From NCBI RefSeq assembly GCF_018310695.1, contig NZ_JAGXCY010000013.1, positions 1-64,000 on the forward strand: DNA of 64,000 nt. Reading direction: 5' to 3'. Of the stretch, positions 16,949 to 25,268 are shown in pieces (positions within the stretch are counted from its first letter, which is position 1; the number at the start of each line of letters is the position of its first letter). The position numbers and the translations under genes are program-made. The notes below the pieces were generated by a model. The model made no database searches, was not told where the DNA came from, and saw nothing but the letters and a program-made list of their open reading frames with translations. Source of the DNA: Paenibacillus sp. Marseille-Q4541. GTDB lineage: Bacteria > Bacillota > Bacilli > Paenibacillales > Paenibacillaceae.

Positions 16949-17398
16949 ATGTTAGAAATGCAAAGTTTTATTAGTCGGTGGAAGAGACACCGTGAAGTGC
17001 TACATAAACTGGTTGAGCTGGATCAAAACGATCTTGTTCAGTACAAGCCTTGGGATGGTGGAATGAGCTACGGAGAACTGGCAATTCACATCGCGTCAAC
17101 TACCGAGATGTTTGCCAACACCGTCATTCGCGGAGAGTTCACCCCTCCTCAGTCCAAAGACGAGTGGGCAACAATGGAAGATGTACGTAACCTTGTACAT
17201 CGTTACACTGAATCGACAGATTCCCTGCTCGCTTCCGTTACAGAAGAACAGCAACAAAAAGTAATTACGTTCTTTGGAAATACGGCACCCGGCTATGGCA
17301 TCCTGAACATGGCTCTTGACCATGAAATTCACCACAAAGGTCAATTGTTCACTTATGCACGTATGGCAGGCGTTACTGAGCTACCATTCTTCATGTAA
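16949..17398 (+). CDS. DinB-family protein
   Basis: The start at 16949 (MLEMQSFISRW, 149 residues) follows GAGGAGG at 16934-16940; the reading from 16928 adds seven residues. It is a four-helix DinB/YfiT fold. The metal ligands are expected from the LAIHIAST segment and the C-terminal DHEIHHKGQL segment, both conserved in metal-binding DinB proteins. Many members are bacillithiol or mycothiol S-transferases or maleylpyruvate isomerase relatives; which reaction applies here cannot be told. It is transcribed alone and ends at a terminator. Confidence 0.88.
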   Translation: MLEMQSFISRWKRHREVLHKLVELDQNDLVQYKPWDGGMSYGELAIHIASTTEMFANTVIRGEFTPPQSKDEWATMEDVRNLVHRYTESTDSLLASVTEEQQQKVITFFGNTAPGYGILNMALDHEIHHKGQLFTYARMAGVTELPFFM

Positions 17399-17422
17399 TT
17401 CAGACCCAATTTAAATAATGTT

Positions 17423-17462
17423 AACCAGTCCTTTACGATTTCGTATCTGACTGGTTTTTTTG
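17423..17462 (+). terminator. Terminator after the DinB gene
   Basis: AACCAGTC pairs with GACTGGTT, followed by TTTTTT. Confidence 0.85.
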
Positions 17463-17563
17463 TTTCTTTCCGAATATGAAATTAAAGATACCAAAAAAGT
17501 GTTCAACATCCTTATTTTGGGGTATATAAGCGAGAGACAATTTGAATTAGGAGGTATTTTGGA

Positions 17564-18490
17564 TTGAAAAAGTGGAATTTATTAATGATTGGACTGCCCC
17601 TCATGGTGGTGCTTGCTGCCTGCGGTAACGAAGGTGTAAAGACCGGCACTCCAAACACAGAAAGCACACCGCCGGTTAGTGAACAAGCTTCAGATAACAC
17701 AGAAAATACGGGAAATACAGAGGATGTTGCGGAACAACCCCCTACCGCAGAAGAACTACTCACCCGTATTATTGAAGCAAGTAAAGACATTCAGAGTTAT
17801 TCCATGGATAGTAAAATCGAGCAGAACATGAGTATAACTGCCGAGGGTAACGAACAAACCCAGAAGATGAAAATGGATATGAAATCAGACTTGGTTATAG
17901 AGCCAATGACTGTTTATCAGGAAGTTACCACAACGATGCCTGGTCAAGACGGTACCCAGAAAGTGAAACAGTATATCAGTGAAGACGGGGTCTATACTCA
18001 AGTGGAAGACACCTGGATGCTTCTTCCGAAGGAAACTACCGCCCCCCTTCTCAAACAAATGAAGAATCAGACTAATGCAGCTGCTCAGTTTGAACAGCTA
18101 AACAGCATTGCAAGTGATCTTCAAGTGGCCGAAGAAGATGATGTCTACTGGCTGAAAGCGAAGCTTTCCGGTGATAAGGTACAAGAATTCGCAGCCACCA
18201 TGTTAGCTGCCAACGGTGCAACAGATCCGCAAATGATAGAGATGATGAAACAGATGAACATCAAGACTATGGATATTTCCTATGGTGTTGATAAGAAGAC
18301 CTATTTCCCGAAAGATCTCACCTACTCTATGGACATGAATATGGACATAGAGGGTCAGGCTCTCACCATTCAAATGAACATGGACAGCTCACTTAAAGAT
18401 TACAACAAGAAGGACAGCATTGAAGTTCCTCAGGAAGTGAAAGAAAACGCGCTTGAGCAGCAAATGCCGGAGCAGCCGGCTGCTCCATAA
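17564..18490 (+). CDS. Lipoprotein, DUF6612-like
   Basis: A 308-residue protein starting with TTG at 17564, eight bases after AGGAGGT (17549-17555). The signal peptide KKWNLLMIGLPLMVVLAAC has a lipobox Cys at about residue 20, then a Thr/Ser/Pro/Glu-rich linker of 40 residues. The body (ELLTRIIEASKDIQSYSMD, YISEDGVYTQVEDTW, TYFPKDLTYSMDMN) has the shape of LolA/LppX-like lipoproteins that Bacilli annotations call DUF6612; the family name is from memory. Likely anchored outside the membrane; ligand unknown. It stands alone and ends at a terminator. Confidence 0.75.
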   Translation: MKKWNLLMIGLPLMVVLAACGNEGVKTGTPNTESTPPVSEQASDNTENTGNTEDVAEQPPTAEELLTRIIEASKDIQSYSMDSKIEQNMSITAEGNEQTQKMKMDMKSDLVIEPMTVYQEVTTTMPGQDGTQKVKQYISEDGVYTQVEDTWMLLPKETTAPLLKQMKNQTNAAAQFEQLNSIASDLQVAEEDDVYWLKAKLSGDKVQEFAATMLAANGATDPQMIEMMKQMNIKTMDISYGVDKKTYFPKDLTYSMDMNMDIEGQALTIQMNMDSSLKDYNKKDSIEVPQEVKENALEQQMPEQPAAP

Positions 18491-18493
18491 ATC

Positions 18494-18537
18494 AAATAGC
18501 GACCTCCCTTAAACGGGAAGGCCGCTATTTTTGATTT
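18494..18537 (+). terminator. Terminator between lipoprotein and ABC-F genes
   Basis: AAATAGCG pairs with CGCTATTT around an inner hairpin (CCTCCC/GGGAAGG); TTTTTGATTTT follows. It lies between convergent genes and may serve both. Confidence 0.8.
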
Positions 18538-18578
18538 TACTATGATCCACCTCAAGGGCTCTCGTATTCAGCTATTAT

Positions 18579-20216
18579 TTATCTCTGCTCATTTCGCTTA
18601 GCTGCATAATCATCATAATTCCCAAGATAAGTACTCAGCTTCCCTGAATCCAGAGACCATACCTTCTCTGCCAGACGATTGATAAAATAACGATCGTGAG
18701 ATACAGCTAGTATGGTTCCCTTATAGTCTTCGAGCGCTTCCTCTAGTGCTTCACGAGAAGTAATATCCAGATGATTCGTCGGCTCATCAAGCAGAAGAAC
18801 ATTCGGTTTCTTATTGACCAGAATAGCTAGACGTAGCCTAGACCACTCACCGCCCGACAACTTACCAATCTCCCGAAATACCTGCGGTCCATAAAACATA
18901 TATTTAGCGAGCACCGACCGCGCCTCTCCCTCTTCCATTGCTGCATGTTCACGGAAATAGGCGAGTACGGTTTGTTTTGGCTGCTGAATTTCTTCCTGTT
19001 GCGCCAAATAACCTACACTGACTCCTGCACCCCACTCAATAAATCCCTCATCCGCTACCTCTTGATCAAGCAACAACTTGAAAAAGGTAGTCTTACCGGA
19101 GCCATTCGTGCCAAGCAGCGCGATCTTATCCTGATATTCTATCATGCCTTCCAAACCGCTAAAAATTGCTCTATCTCCATACTGTTTAGTAAGCGCCTCA
19201 AACATGAGCACAATCTGTCCCGAGCGCTGATCCGGCCTTAGTCCAAATGCCGCCGTCTTCTGAACGAGCGTTGGTTTCTTGACCTGCTCCATACGAGCAA
19301 GGGCTTTCCGAATCGAGTTCGCCCGCCGAAAGAACTTCTCATTCCCGCCAACTCGGCCCCACTCCTCCAGCTGACGAATGGTCTCCTTCATCTTCTTGAT
19401 TTTCTTCTGCTGCTCCTGATATTCTGCAAACTGCTGAAGAAGTCGCTCTTCTTTCGCTTTTACATAACGGGAATACGTCCCTGAATAGGAGAATGCTTCC
19501 CCATCCTCCAGCTCGATGATCCCAGTGACGACCCGATCTAGAAAATAACGGTCATGCGATACCAGAATACACGCGCCTGGATAGTTTCTTAAAAATTGCT
19601 CCAGCCATTCCACACCTGAGAGATCCAAATGATTCGTCGGTTCATCTAATAGTAGCAGCTCCGGTTTGCGTATGAGCTGGGATGCAAGGACAATCCGCGT
19701 CTTCTCCCCTCCTGACAGTGTGCTGAAATTTCGAGCATACATCGATTTATCAATCTGCAGTCCCGTGGCTACCATATCGATGCTGGCATCCATCTCATAG
19801 CCGCCTTCCCGCTCATACTGCTCTTGAAGGACAGCGTAACGGTGTAGTAACCTCGCAAGCACATCCTGATCTGCAGCCACTTCGGGTCCCCCCATTTGCT
19901 GTTCCAACCGGGTCATTTGCTGTCTACTTTCTAGCAGGTCCTGAAAACCATGAGCCAGTACTTCATATCCTGTTTTTTGCTCAAAATCGACCGGGATTTG
20001 TGGCAAGTATCCGACCCTTGCTTCCTTTTTCACCGCCAGCATTCCAGAGTCTGGTTTTTCCATCTTCGAAATTAGGGACAGTAATGTAGATTTCCCACTC
20101 CCGTTTACACCGATGAGTCCGACTTTTTCTCCTTCTTTTATTTCAAAAGTTACATTATCCAGCACGAGGTTAGCCCCGTGATATTTTTTTAATTGTTGTC
20201 CGTTTACGATTATCAT
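18579..20216 (-). CDS. ABC-F family ATPase, ribosome-protection type
   Basis: A 545-residue soluble protein with two ABC ATPase domains and no membrane part. Domain 1: Walker A GVNGSGKST (about residue 36), signature LSGGEKTR, Walker B LLLLDEPTNHLD. Linker (about residues 240-310) is strongly basic and coiled (EERLLQQFAEYQEQQKKIKKMKETI is its start). Domain 2: GTNGSGKTT, LSGGEWSR and LLLDEPTNHLD. ABC-F proteins bind the ribosomal E site; some relieve stalling or antibiotic block (Vga, Msr, VmlR, VgaL), others are housekeeping. Its upstream leader holds a small ORF and a terminator, the arrangement of antibiotic-induced ABC-F genes, which favours a resistance role. Which drug is unknown. Confidence 0.88.
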   Translation of the reverse strand: MIIVNGQQLKKYHGANLVLDNVTFEIKEGEKVGLIGVNGSGKSTLLSLISKMEKPDSGMLAVKKEARVGYLPQIPVDFEQKTGYEVLAHGFQDLLESRQQMTRLEQQMGGPEVAADQDVLARLLHRYAVLQEQYEREGGYEMDASIDMVATGLQIDKSMYARNFSTLSGGEKTRIVLASQLIRKPELLLLDEPTNHLDLSGVEWLEQFLRNYPGACILVSHDRYFLDRVVTGIIELEDGEAFSYSGTYSRYVKAKEERLLQQFAEYQEQQKKIKKMKETIRQLEEWGRVGGNEKFFRRANSIRKALARMEQVKKPTLVQKTAAFGLRPDQRSGQIVLMFEALTKQYGDRAIFSGLEGMIEYQDKIALLGTNGSGKTTFFKLLLDQEVADEGFIEWGAGVSVGYLAQQEEIQQPKQTVLAYFREHAAMEEGEARSVLAKYMFYGPQVFREIGKLSGGEWSRLRLAILVNKKPNVLLLDEPTNHLDITSREALEEALEDYKGTILAVSHDRYFINRLAEKVWSLDSGKLSTYLGNYDDYAAKRNEQR

Positions 20217-20256
20217 TGTAGAATCCTCCTGAGATGGAAGACCCTATCACACCACA

Positions 20257-20286
20257 AAAAAGAGCCACGGGAACAAGCCCGTGACC
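20257..20286 (-). terminator. Leader terminator (attenuator) before the ABC-F gene
   Basis: On the minus strand CACGGG-CTTGTT-CCCGTG is followed by GCTCTTTTTT, about 40 bases upstream of the ABC-F ATG. There is no gene for it to close other than the leader peptide, so it most likely regulates read-through into the ABC-F gene. Confidence 0.8.
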
Positions 20287-20305
20287 CTTCATTCGGAAAA
20301 AGGTA

Positions 20306-20467
20306 TTACAATCCGCTTGAGGTTAAGGTAGGCATCTTCTCGAAATAGTTAAACTTATATAGGGTAAATTGGACAGACTTCTCCCGTAATAAGAAACCTC
20401 TGAAGAAAATGCCAGACAGTACCATTGGCAGCTGGCTCAAGCGGCTGTTCACCATTTCAAAATTCAC
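20306..20467 (-). CDS. Leader peptide of the ABC-F gene, 53 residues
   Basis: This small ORF starts with GTG at 20467, eight bases after the excellent ribosome site AAAAGGAGG (20476-20484), and ends with TAA at 20306-20308, about 20 bases before the attenuator hairpin. An in-frame ATG lies at 20455, but is too far from the ribosome site. The peptide begins NFEMVNSRLSQLPMVLSG and ends EKMPTLTSSGL, and its middle is aromatic and basic (IFFRGFLLREK, LYKFNYF). It matches no family I know. It is the expected place for a peptide whose stalled translation would let transcription pass the terminator. Translation is inferred from the ribosome site, frame and position. Confidence 0.65.
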   Translation of the reverse strand: MNFEMVNSRLSQLPMVLSGIFFRGFLLREKSVQFTLYKFNYFEKMPTLTSSGL

Positions 20468-20564
20468 CTACCTCACCTCCTTTTCTAATCGTTATTGTTA
20501 ATATATCACAATTCACGTCTCTATCACACCTGGCATACGCCAAGAAAACAGATATAACCGTTTA

Positions 20565-21563
20565 TTACCGAAGCCATGATTCAAAAAAGGACCGATATCC
20601 TTCCTTCATCACGGTTTTGGAAAAAGCCCCAAAAGCATACTCTCGGTTATCCTCTGATACCTTACGAGGTGCGGCAGCCGCCATATTAACCAGTTCAAAA
20701 TAGTTGCGCTCATTTCCACCAAATGCATGGGTAGAGCTAATATGTCCGTAGCACGGGTGCTCCGGCTTCACGACCATTTTGCCCATCGCCATCGCTTCGG
20801 TCAGAGGCATCGCAAACGTATCGAAACGCGAAGAGCTCCAATATACCTTGGAGGAATTCATCAGCTCGAACACCTCATCCTGACTCAAAGCAAACTTCAG
20901 TTTCACGTTATTCGGAATATCGTACTTTTTCATGCTCTCCTCGTAACGACGGCCGCCAAATACCATAAATACTTCTTTATCCGGATTTTGATGAGCGTAT
21001 TCAATGACAAGATCAGGGCGGCGATTTGCTTCATCCCGTCCAATCCACATAATCCGGTTATCAATTACGGCAGATGGATCATAATGCTTACGCGCTAGTT
21101 CCTCGTCAAAACCGATCGGAATGACGGTTACATCATGAACTCCATACTGGGCGGCCATCTCCCTTTTCAGGAATTCAGTCTGTACGATCGCTTTGTCCAC
21201 GATTTGATAGAAGGGTTTCATCATTTCATACCCCGTCAGGGCAGGATCAGGAAAACTATGCGGGAACAGTACGCTGTTCTTCAAAAACATCTTCAGATAA
21301 GTAAAGCCGGAAACGGTGTAGATGATATGATCAATATTCTGAGAATAGATCTGATCCAGTACAATATCATAATTGACCAGATCGCCTTTTTCGTGTTCAT
21401 ATCCTGGAACCCAATCATAACCACTCACATGACGTTCTGGAGAAATAAATACAATCTCAACACCCAATTCTTCTCCAATTGCTTTTAGCCTGTCAGCAAA
21501 AACTCGAGGTCCCTGAGCTTCTGTAAACTGAATTTTGCGCATCACAAGTCCTACTTTATCCAT
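20565..21563 (-). CDS. Glycosyltransferase, GT4 type
   Basis: A 332-residue protein with the two Rossmann-like halves of GT-B enzymes. The first half contains ISPERHVSGYDWVPGYEHE and SVLFPHSFPDP; the second has IMWIGRDEANRRPDLVIEYA, VFMVFGGRRYEE and the donor-binding segment FDTFAMPLTEAMAMGKMVV, which corresponds to the E-x7-E motif of family GT4. It has no signal or membrane segment. It transfers a sugar from a nucleotide donor to an unknown acceptor. No wall or polysaccharide genes adjoin it, so context gives no hint. Confidence 0.78.
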   Translation of the reverse strand: MDKVGLVMRKIQFTEAQGPRVFADRLKAIGEELGVEIVFISPERHVSGYDWVPGYEHEKGDLVNYDIVLDQIYSQNIDHIIYTVSGFTYLKMFLKNSVLFPHSFPDPALTGYEMMKPFYQIVDKAIVQTEFLKREMAAQYGVHDVTVIPIGFDEELARKHYDPSAVIDNRIMWIGRDEANRRPDLVIEYAHQNPDKEVFMVFGGRRYEESMKKYDIPNNVKLKFALSQDEVFELMNSSKVYWSSSRFDTFAMPLTEAMAMGKMVVKPEHPCYGHISSTHAFGGNERNYFELVNMAAAAPRKVSEDNREYAFGAFSKTVMKEGYRSFFESWLR

Positions 21564-21678
21564 TACGTTTCCTCCTTCTTCCGTGTAGTTGTATGTACAA
21601 TGGCACTATTTCATTTATGTTCATCATTGTTCTTTTGCTGTTCTACCAATATAATCGACCTCTTTGGTAAGGTGCAAG

Positions 21679-21799
21679 CTAGGCATGTTACATGGGCGAA
21701 AAGCTAGATACCATGCCTAGAATAGCAAAGCACAAAAAAACCGCCATATCGGAAGGAAAACCTTACCGTATCGCGGTACACTTACAGAGCTTTGCTATT
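21679..21799. other. Nested inverted repeats downstream of ydjO
   Basis: CTAGGCATG (21679-21687) pairs with CATGCCTAG (21712-21720). Next to it AATAGCAAAGC (21721-21731) pairs perfectly with GCTTTGCTATT (21789-21799), and between these arms lies the ydjO terminator hairpin. A transcript would fold into two adjacent stems, one enclosing the terminator. Confidence 0.6.
21733..21778 (-). terminator. Terminator after the ydjO-like gene
   Basis: ACCGCGATACGGTAAGG pairs with CCTTCCGATATGGCGGT around TTTT, followed by TTTTTTG on the minus strand. Confidence 0.85.
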
Positions 21800-21845
21800 T
21801 TCACAATTACTTACTTATGCAAAAACTTCTTATGGTACTAACTCG

Positions 21846-22061
21846 TTACCCTTTTCTCATTGCTTTCAAATCACCTGCTGCGTTGGATAACACGGGCAAC
21901 ATTCTCATTTCCCGTTCCATCGGTGAGGAACATAAACTGCATTGCGGCTCGCTTTCAAACGCGAAGTCATCACGCATCCAACCTTTGCAGTCGTCATTGG
22001 TACAAGACCAGACCTTCGTGTTCTCCTCGGGGATTTCCTCTGATACTTGACGTCTGTACAT
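21846..22061 (-). CDS. Cold-inducible protein YdjO family
   Basis: A 71-residue protein resembling the Bacillus YdjO cold-inducible family: a short acidic start (RQVSEEIPEEN), then VWSCTNDDCKGWMRDDF and PQCSLCSSPM, giving two Cys pairs (Cys-x4-Cys and Cys-x2-Cys) that could hold zinc, and EMRMLPVL near the end. It lies 119 bases downstream of a cold-shock protein gene on the same strand, with the csp terminator between them. Its molecular role is not known to me; association with cold response is from the family name and neighbour. Confidence 0.8.
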   Translation of the reverse strand: MYRRQVSEEIPEENTKVWSCTNDDCKGWMRDDFAFESEPQCSLCSSPMEREMRMLPVLSNAAGDLKAMRKG

Positions 22062-22130
22062 GAATACTTCCCCCCTATCTACAGAATAAACGAATCTCTA
22101 TCGTCTACCCCATATCGCTTTTTTGGAATG

Positions 22131-22168
22131 AAAACAAAACTGCCTTCAACTTGTCAGTCAAAGGCAGC
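22131..22168 (-). terminator. Terminator after the cold-shock gene
   Basis: GCTGCCTTTG and CAAGTTGAAGGCAG form a stem around GACTGA, followed by TTTTGTTTT on the minus strand. It separates csp from ydjO. Confidence 0.75.
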
Positions 22169-22180
22169 TTGTAGGTCGGC

Positions 22181-22384
22181 TTAGTATACTTTTACTACGT
22201 TCTCTGCTTGTGGTCCGCGGTTACCTTGTACCACGTTGAATTCAACGCGTTGTCCTTCGTCGAGGGTTTTGAAACCTTCGCCTGTGATTGCGCTGAAATG
22301 AACGAAAACGTCGCTGCCGCCTTCAACTTCGATAAAACCGAAGCCTTTTTCTGCGTTAAACCATTTAACTGTACCTGTTTGCAT
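22181..22384 (-). CDS. Cold-shock protein, CspA/CspB family
   Basis: A 67-residue single cold-shock domain of normal length. Both RNA-binding motifs are present: RNP1 KGFGFI and RNP2 VFVHFS, with [20 protein letters not shown] at the start and [11 protein letters not shown] at the end. It binds single-stranded RNA and DNA and acts as an RNA chaperone. AAGGAGA lies about eight bases before the ATG. The promoter candidate at 22510-22538 predicts a 5' leader of about 118 bases, as is usual for temperature-controlled csp mRNAs. Confidence 0.95.
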   Translation of the reverse strand: MQTGTVKWFNAEKGFGFIEVEGGSDVFVHFSAITGEGFKTLDEGQRVEFNVVQGNRGPQAENVVKVY

Positions 22385-22509
22385 TTGGTCATTCTCCTTT
22401 ACACTTATATTAATATGGTTATTTTCTTTAAAAAAAATTCACATATTGGAAAAAGTGCCATTTTTAGAATGAAGCTCTTTCCAAAATGTGAATTGCACTT
22501 ACGAATTTA

Positions 22510-22538
22510 ATGATAACATATTTGATAATCCAATGCAA
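22510..22538 (-). promoter_or_regulatory. SigA-type promoter of the cold-shock gene
   Basis: TTGCAT (22533-22538) and TATCAT (22510-22515) are separated by 17 bases on the minus strand. This places the transcript start near 22503, giving a long untranslated leader before the csp ATG at 22384. Confidence 0.5.
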
Positions 22539-22770
22539 TAGAATGGAGCAATAATTGGTTTAATTTGACATGAGTGGATGATATTAAATTCGTCTTTAGC
22601 GAATAGTCTCGCTTCTTCATTATAGCCAAAAAAGAATGTATCCCATACCCATTCCGTCTATAATAACACGATTTAATTCCCATGAATAGCCTATTCTGCA
22701 AATTGAATTTTTATTTTATATCCATTAAAACAAGGAGCATGCCGCTACACATGCCCCCACTATTTTACTG
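22539..22770. other. Gap between UPF0316 gene and csp promoter
   Basis: No gene was supported. The 22507-22701 minus-strand reading lacks a ribosome site and covers the csp promoter. A probable terminator of the UPF0316 gene is at 22725-22757: GGGGCATG/CATGCTCC with TTGTTTT after it. Confidence 0.5.
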
Positions 22771-23286
22771 CTACCTTTTAATAGAACGCGTCCAGAATCC
22801 CCCGTGGAATTGCTTAGGTTCTACTGTAATAATAAAGGCTTTGGAATCGAGCTCCAGAATGGTCTGGAACAATTTTTTCTGATTTTTGCGTTTAGCCAGT
22901 ATCTCCATAACCAGTCGATCCCCGTCACGGCCGTTTCCAAGCCAGGAAGTAACACCATATCCTTTTTCCCGAAGTGTCGTCACAATCGTACCGCGAGCCT
23001 GATCGCATATCACTTTGACGGTAACATATCCAAGCGCAATTTTCTCTTCAATCCAAGCACCAATGAGAATGCCAAGCCCATATCCCACCGCATAAACGAT
23101 AAGAGCAGAAATCTGATCCAAATAACTAAGTACCAGATTCAGACCCAGCACGTAGATCACGATCTCTACCATACTTATCAAAGCAGCGATGTACTTTTGA
23201 CCTTTTAACGTCAGAATCATCCTTAGTGTGTAGGCAGAGACATAAACAATCTGGATCGCAAAAATAAAAAGTAACGTTTGGGCCAT
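22771..23286 (-). CDS. UPF0316 (DUF2179) membrane protein, YebE-like
   Basis: The start is placed at the ATG at 23286 (MAQTLLFIFAIQIVYVSAY, 171 residues): AGGAGG at 23296-23301 is nine bases away from it, but abuts the GTG at 23295 directly. Three membrane segments occupy about residues 1-85 (RMILTLKGQKYIAALISM, VIYVLGLNLVL, AVGYGLGILIGAWIEEKIALG). A soluble C-terminal DUF2179 domain follows (GTIVTTLREKGYGVTSWLG, GRDGDRLVMEILAKR, PKQFHGGFW). DUF2179 resembles a ligand-binding ferredoxin-like fold; some members bind cyclic di-AMP-like ligands in related proteins. Function unproven. Confidence 0.88.
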   Translation of the reverse strand: MAQTLLFIFAIQIVYVSAYTLRMILTLKGQKYIAALISMVEIVIYVLGLNLVLSYLDQISALIVYAVGYGLGILIGAWIEEKIALGYVTVKVICDQARGTIVTTLREKGYGVTSWLGNGRDGDRLVMEILAKRKNQKKLFQTILELDSKAFIITVEPKQFHGGFWTRSIKR

Positions 23287-23565
23287 GGTCATCACCCTCC
23301 TAACTGCAAAGCTTTCAGCAAAAACGAACTTTTTATACTAATAAAACGAAATCCGTTTGGTATCCTCAGACATACGGATACCATACCTTCAAAAATACCA
23401 CATGTTTGGTCTTATGAAACCTCTTTTTATTTTGCAGCTGAAATACCTAAGTGCCGACAAAAGAAAATAGAAGTACCTAGCTCCGCCGTGTACCCCTGTC
23501 ACGTACACAAGAATATATTGAAATGATTAGACTTCCCAAAGCACCGAGAAAGGGGCAGGTACAGC

Positions 23566-24603
23566 ATGAAATTCTGGGACGACATGAAAATCCATGATAT
23601 GGAACAGCTCATTTTTTGTCAGGATGACAAAAGCGGTCTCCGTGCCGTCATCGCCATTCACAGTACGAAACAAGGTCCTGCTCTTGGTGGCTGCCGTTTC
23701 TGGTCCTACGCTTCAGAAGCAGATGCTGTTCGAGATGCAATGAAACTCGCTAAAGGAATGACCTATAAGGCAGCCATATCCGGACTTCCGTATGGAGGAG
23801 GCAAAGCCGTCGTGTGGAATATTCCGGGCATCACCGATCGCGACGCTGCCTTTGAAGCACTAGGCCGGTTTATTGACCGGTTACATGGTGAATACATTAC
23901 CGGTGTTGATCTTGGCACAACAACCCACGATATGGATCAGATTCATCTTCATACAAAGTATGTTACAGATCAGAGCGGCACTCTAGGTGCCATGGGAGAT
24001 TTCACAGCAGAAATGACTGCCTATGGTGTATTTCTAGGAATTAAAGAATCAATGCGCTACAAATATGGGAGCCTCGATCTGCACAATACACGAATTGTGG
24101 TTCAAGGTCTTGGCAAAGTAGGCTATGCACTATGTCGTCTTCTTCATCAAGCGGGTGCATCGCTCTTTGTTACCGACATTGATACTGTTAAAACGGCTAT
24201 AGCTGCAAAAGAATTCGATGCAACCCCCGTATCCCCCGAAACCATTTACACACAGTCCTGTGACGTTTTCGCTCCGTGTGCCCTCGGCGGGGTCTTAAAT
24301 CACATCTCGATTCCGCTTCTAACCTGCGGCATTGTAGCAGGTGCTGCCAACAACCAATTAGCTGACGAGCGCCTTGCCGACATGCTCGAACAGCGTAATA
24401 TTCTGTACGCTCCCGATTTCGCTATTAATGCTGGCGGTATTATTAGCACGGGGGCAGAGCTTAGCGGAGCAGATGCAGCAAGAGCCCAGCTAGCGGTCGA
24501 GCAGATTCCGCACACTCTTGCCGCGATATACAGCTATGCCAAAATAAGCGGCATCACTGCTGTAGCTGCAGCGACGAAACTAGCAGAAATAAAATTCATG
24601 TAG
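23566..24603 (+). CDS. Leucine/valine/phenylalanine dehydrogenase family
   Basis: A 345-residue NAD-dependent amino-acid dehydrogenase. The N-terminal domain has GPALGGCR, MTYKAAISGLPYGGGKAV (catalytic lysine region) and GEYITGVDLGTTTHDM; the Rossmann domain has VVQGLGKVGYALC, and the end has CALGGVLN, IVAGAANNQLAD and APDFAINAGG. These are the hallmarks of leucine dehydrogenase (bcd/ldh), which deaminates branched-chain amino acids to oxo acids, feeding branched fatty acid synthesis. AAAGGGGCAGG precedes the ATG. It is not in a bkd operon here. It shares a terminator region with the convergent PepSY gene. Valine or phenylalanine specificity is equally possible. Confidence 0.88.
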   Translation: MKFWDDMKIHDMEQLIFCQDDKSGLRAVIAIHSTKQGPALGGCRFWSYASEADAVRDAMKLAKGMTYKAAISGLPYGGGKAVVWNIPGITDRDAAFEALGRFIDRLHGEYITGVDLGTTTHDMDQIHLHTKYVTDQSGTLGAMGDFTAEMTAYGVFLGIKESMRYKYGSLDLHNTRIVVQGLGKVGYALCRLLHQAGASLFVTDIDTVKTAIAAKEFDATPVSPETIYTQSCDVFAPCALGGVLNHISIPLLTCGIVAGAANNQLADERLADMLEQRNILYAPDFAINAGGIISTGAELSGADAARAQLAVEQIPHTLAAIYSYAKISGITAVAAATKLAEIKFM

Positions 24604-24621
24604 ATCATTTCAATCAAAAAC

Positions 24622-24665
24622 AAAAAAAAGCACCTGTCATCGTAGACAAGCGCTTTTTTTTTGTT
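24622..24665. terminator. Bidirectional terminator between dehydrogenase and PepSY genes
   Basis: AAGCACCTGTC pairs with GACAAGCGCTT (one mismatch), with long A and T runs on both sides, serving both convergent genes. Confidence 0.85.
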
Positions 24666-24689
24666 TTTAGATGAGTAATTAAGATTAGA

Positions 24690-25268
24690 TTAGTCGTTGT
24701 CAAGACTGTCGATATCAACAGATAATACTTTTCCTGTGTTCGCATCAATGGTTACATCCGCTTCGTATGTCGCATTCTCCAATTCAACGTCATACTCATA
24801 ACGTCCATCCTCCAGATCAAGCTCCGTGCTAACTGCTTTACTGTTTTTGAGTTCTTTTAGTGCAATTTGCGTTGCCTTTTCCAGTGAAATCTTCACATCT
24901 GCAGCCGCTACATTCTCATTAGACTCGTTATCATCGTAATCGTCATCGTTTGTATCTTTATATACATCAAGCACTTTACCGGTATAAGCATCAATCTTTA
25001 CGGTAACGTCGGTTTTTCCTTGCTCAATGTCTACTTCGTAGAACGTTTTACCGTTATGTTTTTCTAGATCCACATCATCGATGGTTCCTTTTGCTTCTTT
25101 AAGTGCTGCCTCTTTTGCCTGCTGAACCGTAATCATTTTCCCTGTTGTTGCCGAAGATAATGGACTCGCTTCTGCACCTGCATCCATCGTCGCAAATGTA
25201 GCCGTCCCGCCAATCACAAGCGCTGCACTAAGAATCCCGCCTACCAAAATACGTTTTTGTTTATTCAT
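24690..25268 (-). CDS. Secreted protein with two PepSY domains
   Basis: A 192-residue protein with an export signal (KRILVGGILSAALVIGGTATF, cleavage possible after ATFA or AGA) and two PepSY domains: residues about 45-100 (ITVQQAKEAALKEAKG, FYEVDIEQGKTDVTVKID, TGKVLDV) and about 125-190 (ISLEKATQIALKELKN, RYEYDVELENATYEADVTID, TGKVLSVDID). A highly acidic linker (NDDDYDDNESNEN) joins them. PepSY domains are thought to inhibit peptidases or to act in sensing outside the cell. The gene follows another PepSY gene on the same strand, downstream of a two-component system. GAGGAGAC precedes the ATG. Confidence 0.88.
   Translation of the reverse strand: MNKQKRILVGGILSAALVIGGTATFATMDAGAEASPLSSATTGKMITVQQAKEAALKEAKGTIDDVDLEKHNGKTFYEVDIEQGKTDVTVKIDAYTGKVLDVYKDTNDDDYDDNESNENVAAADVKISLEKATQIALKELKNSKAVSTELDLEDGRYEYDVELENATYEADVTIDANTGKVLSVDIDSLDND

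Noticed and set aside
22507..22701. 64-residue minus-strand ORF between csp and UPF0316 genes
   Set aside because: No ribosome site; it covers the csp promoter and ends outside a conserved context.
23359..23382. GGTATCC...GGATACC inverted repeat before the leucine dehydrogenase gene
   Set aside because: Seven-base arms with a ten-base gap and no T-run; could be a regulator site, but too weak to assign.
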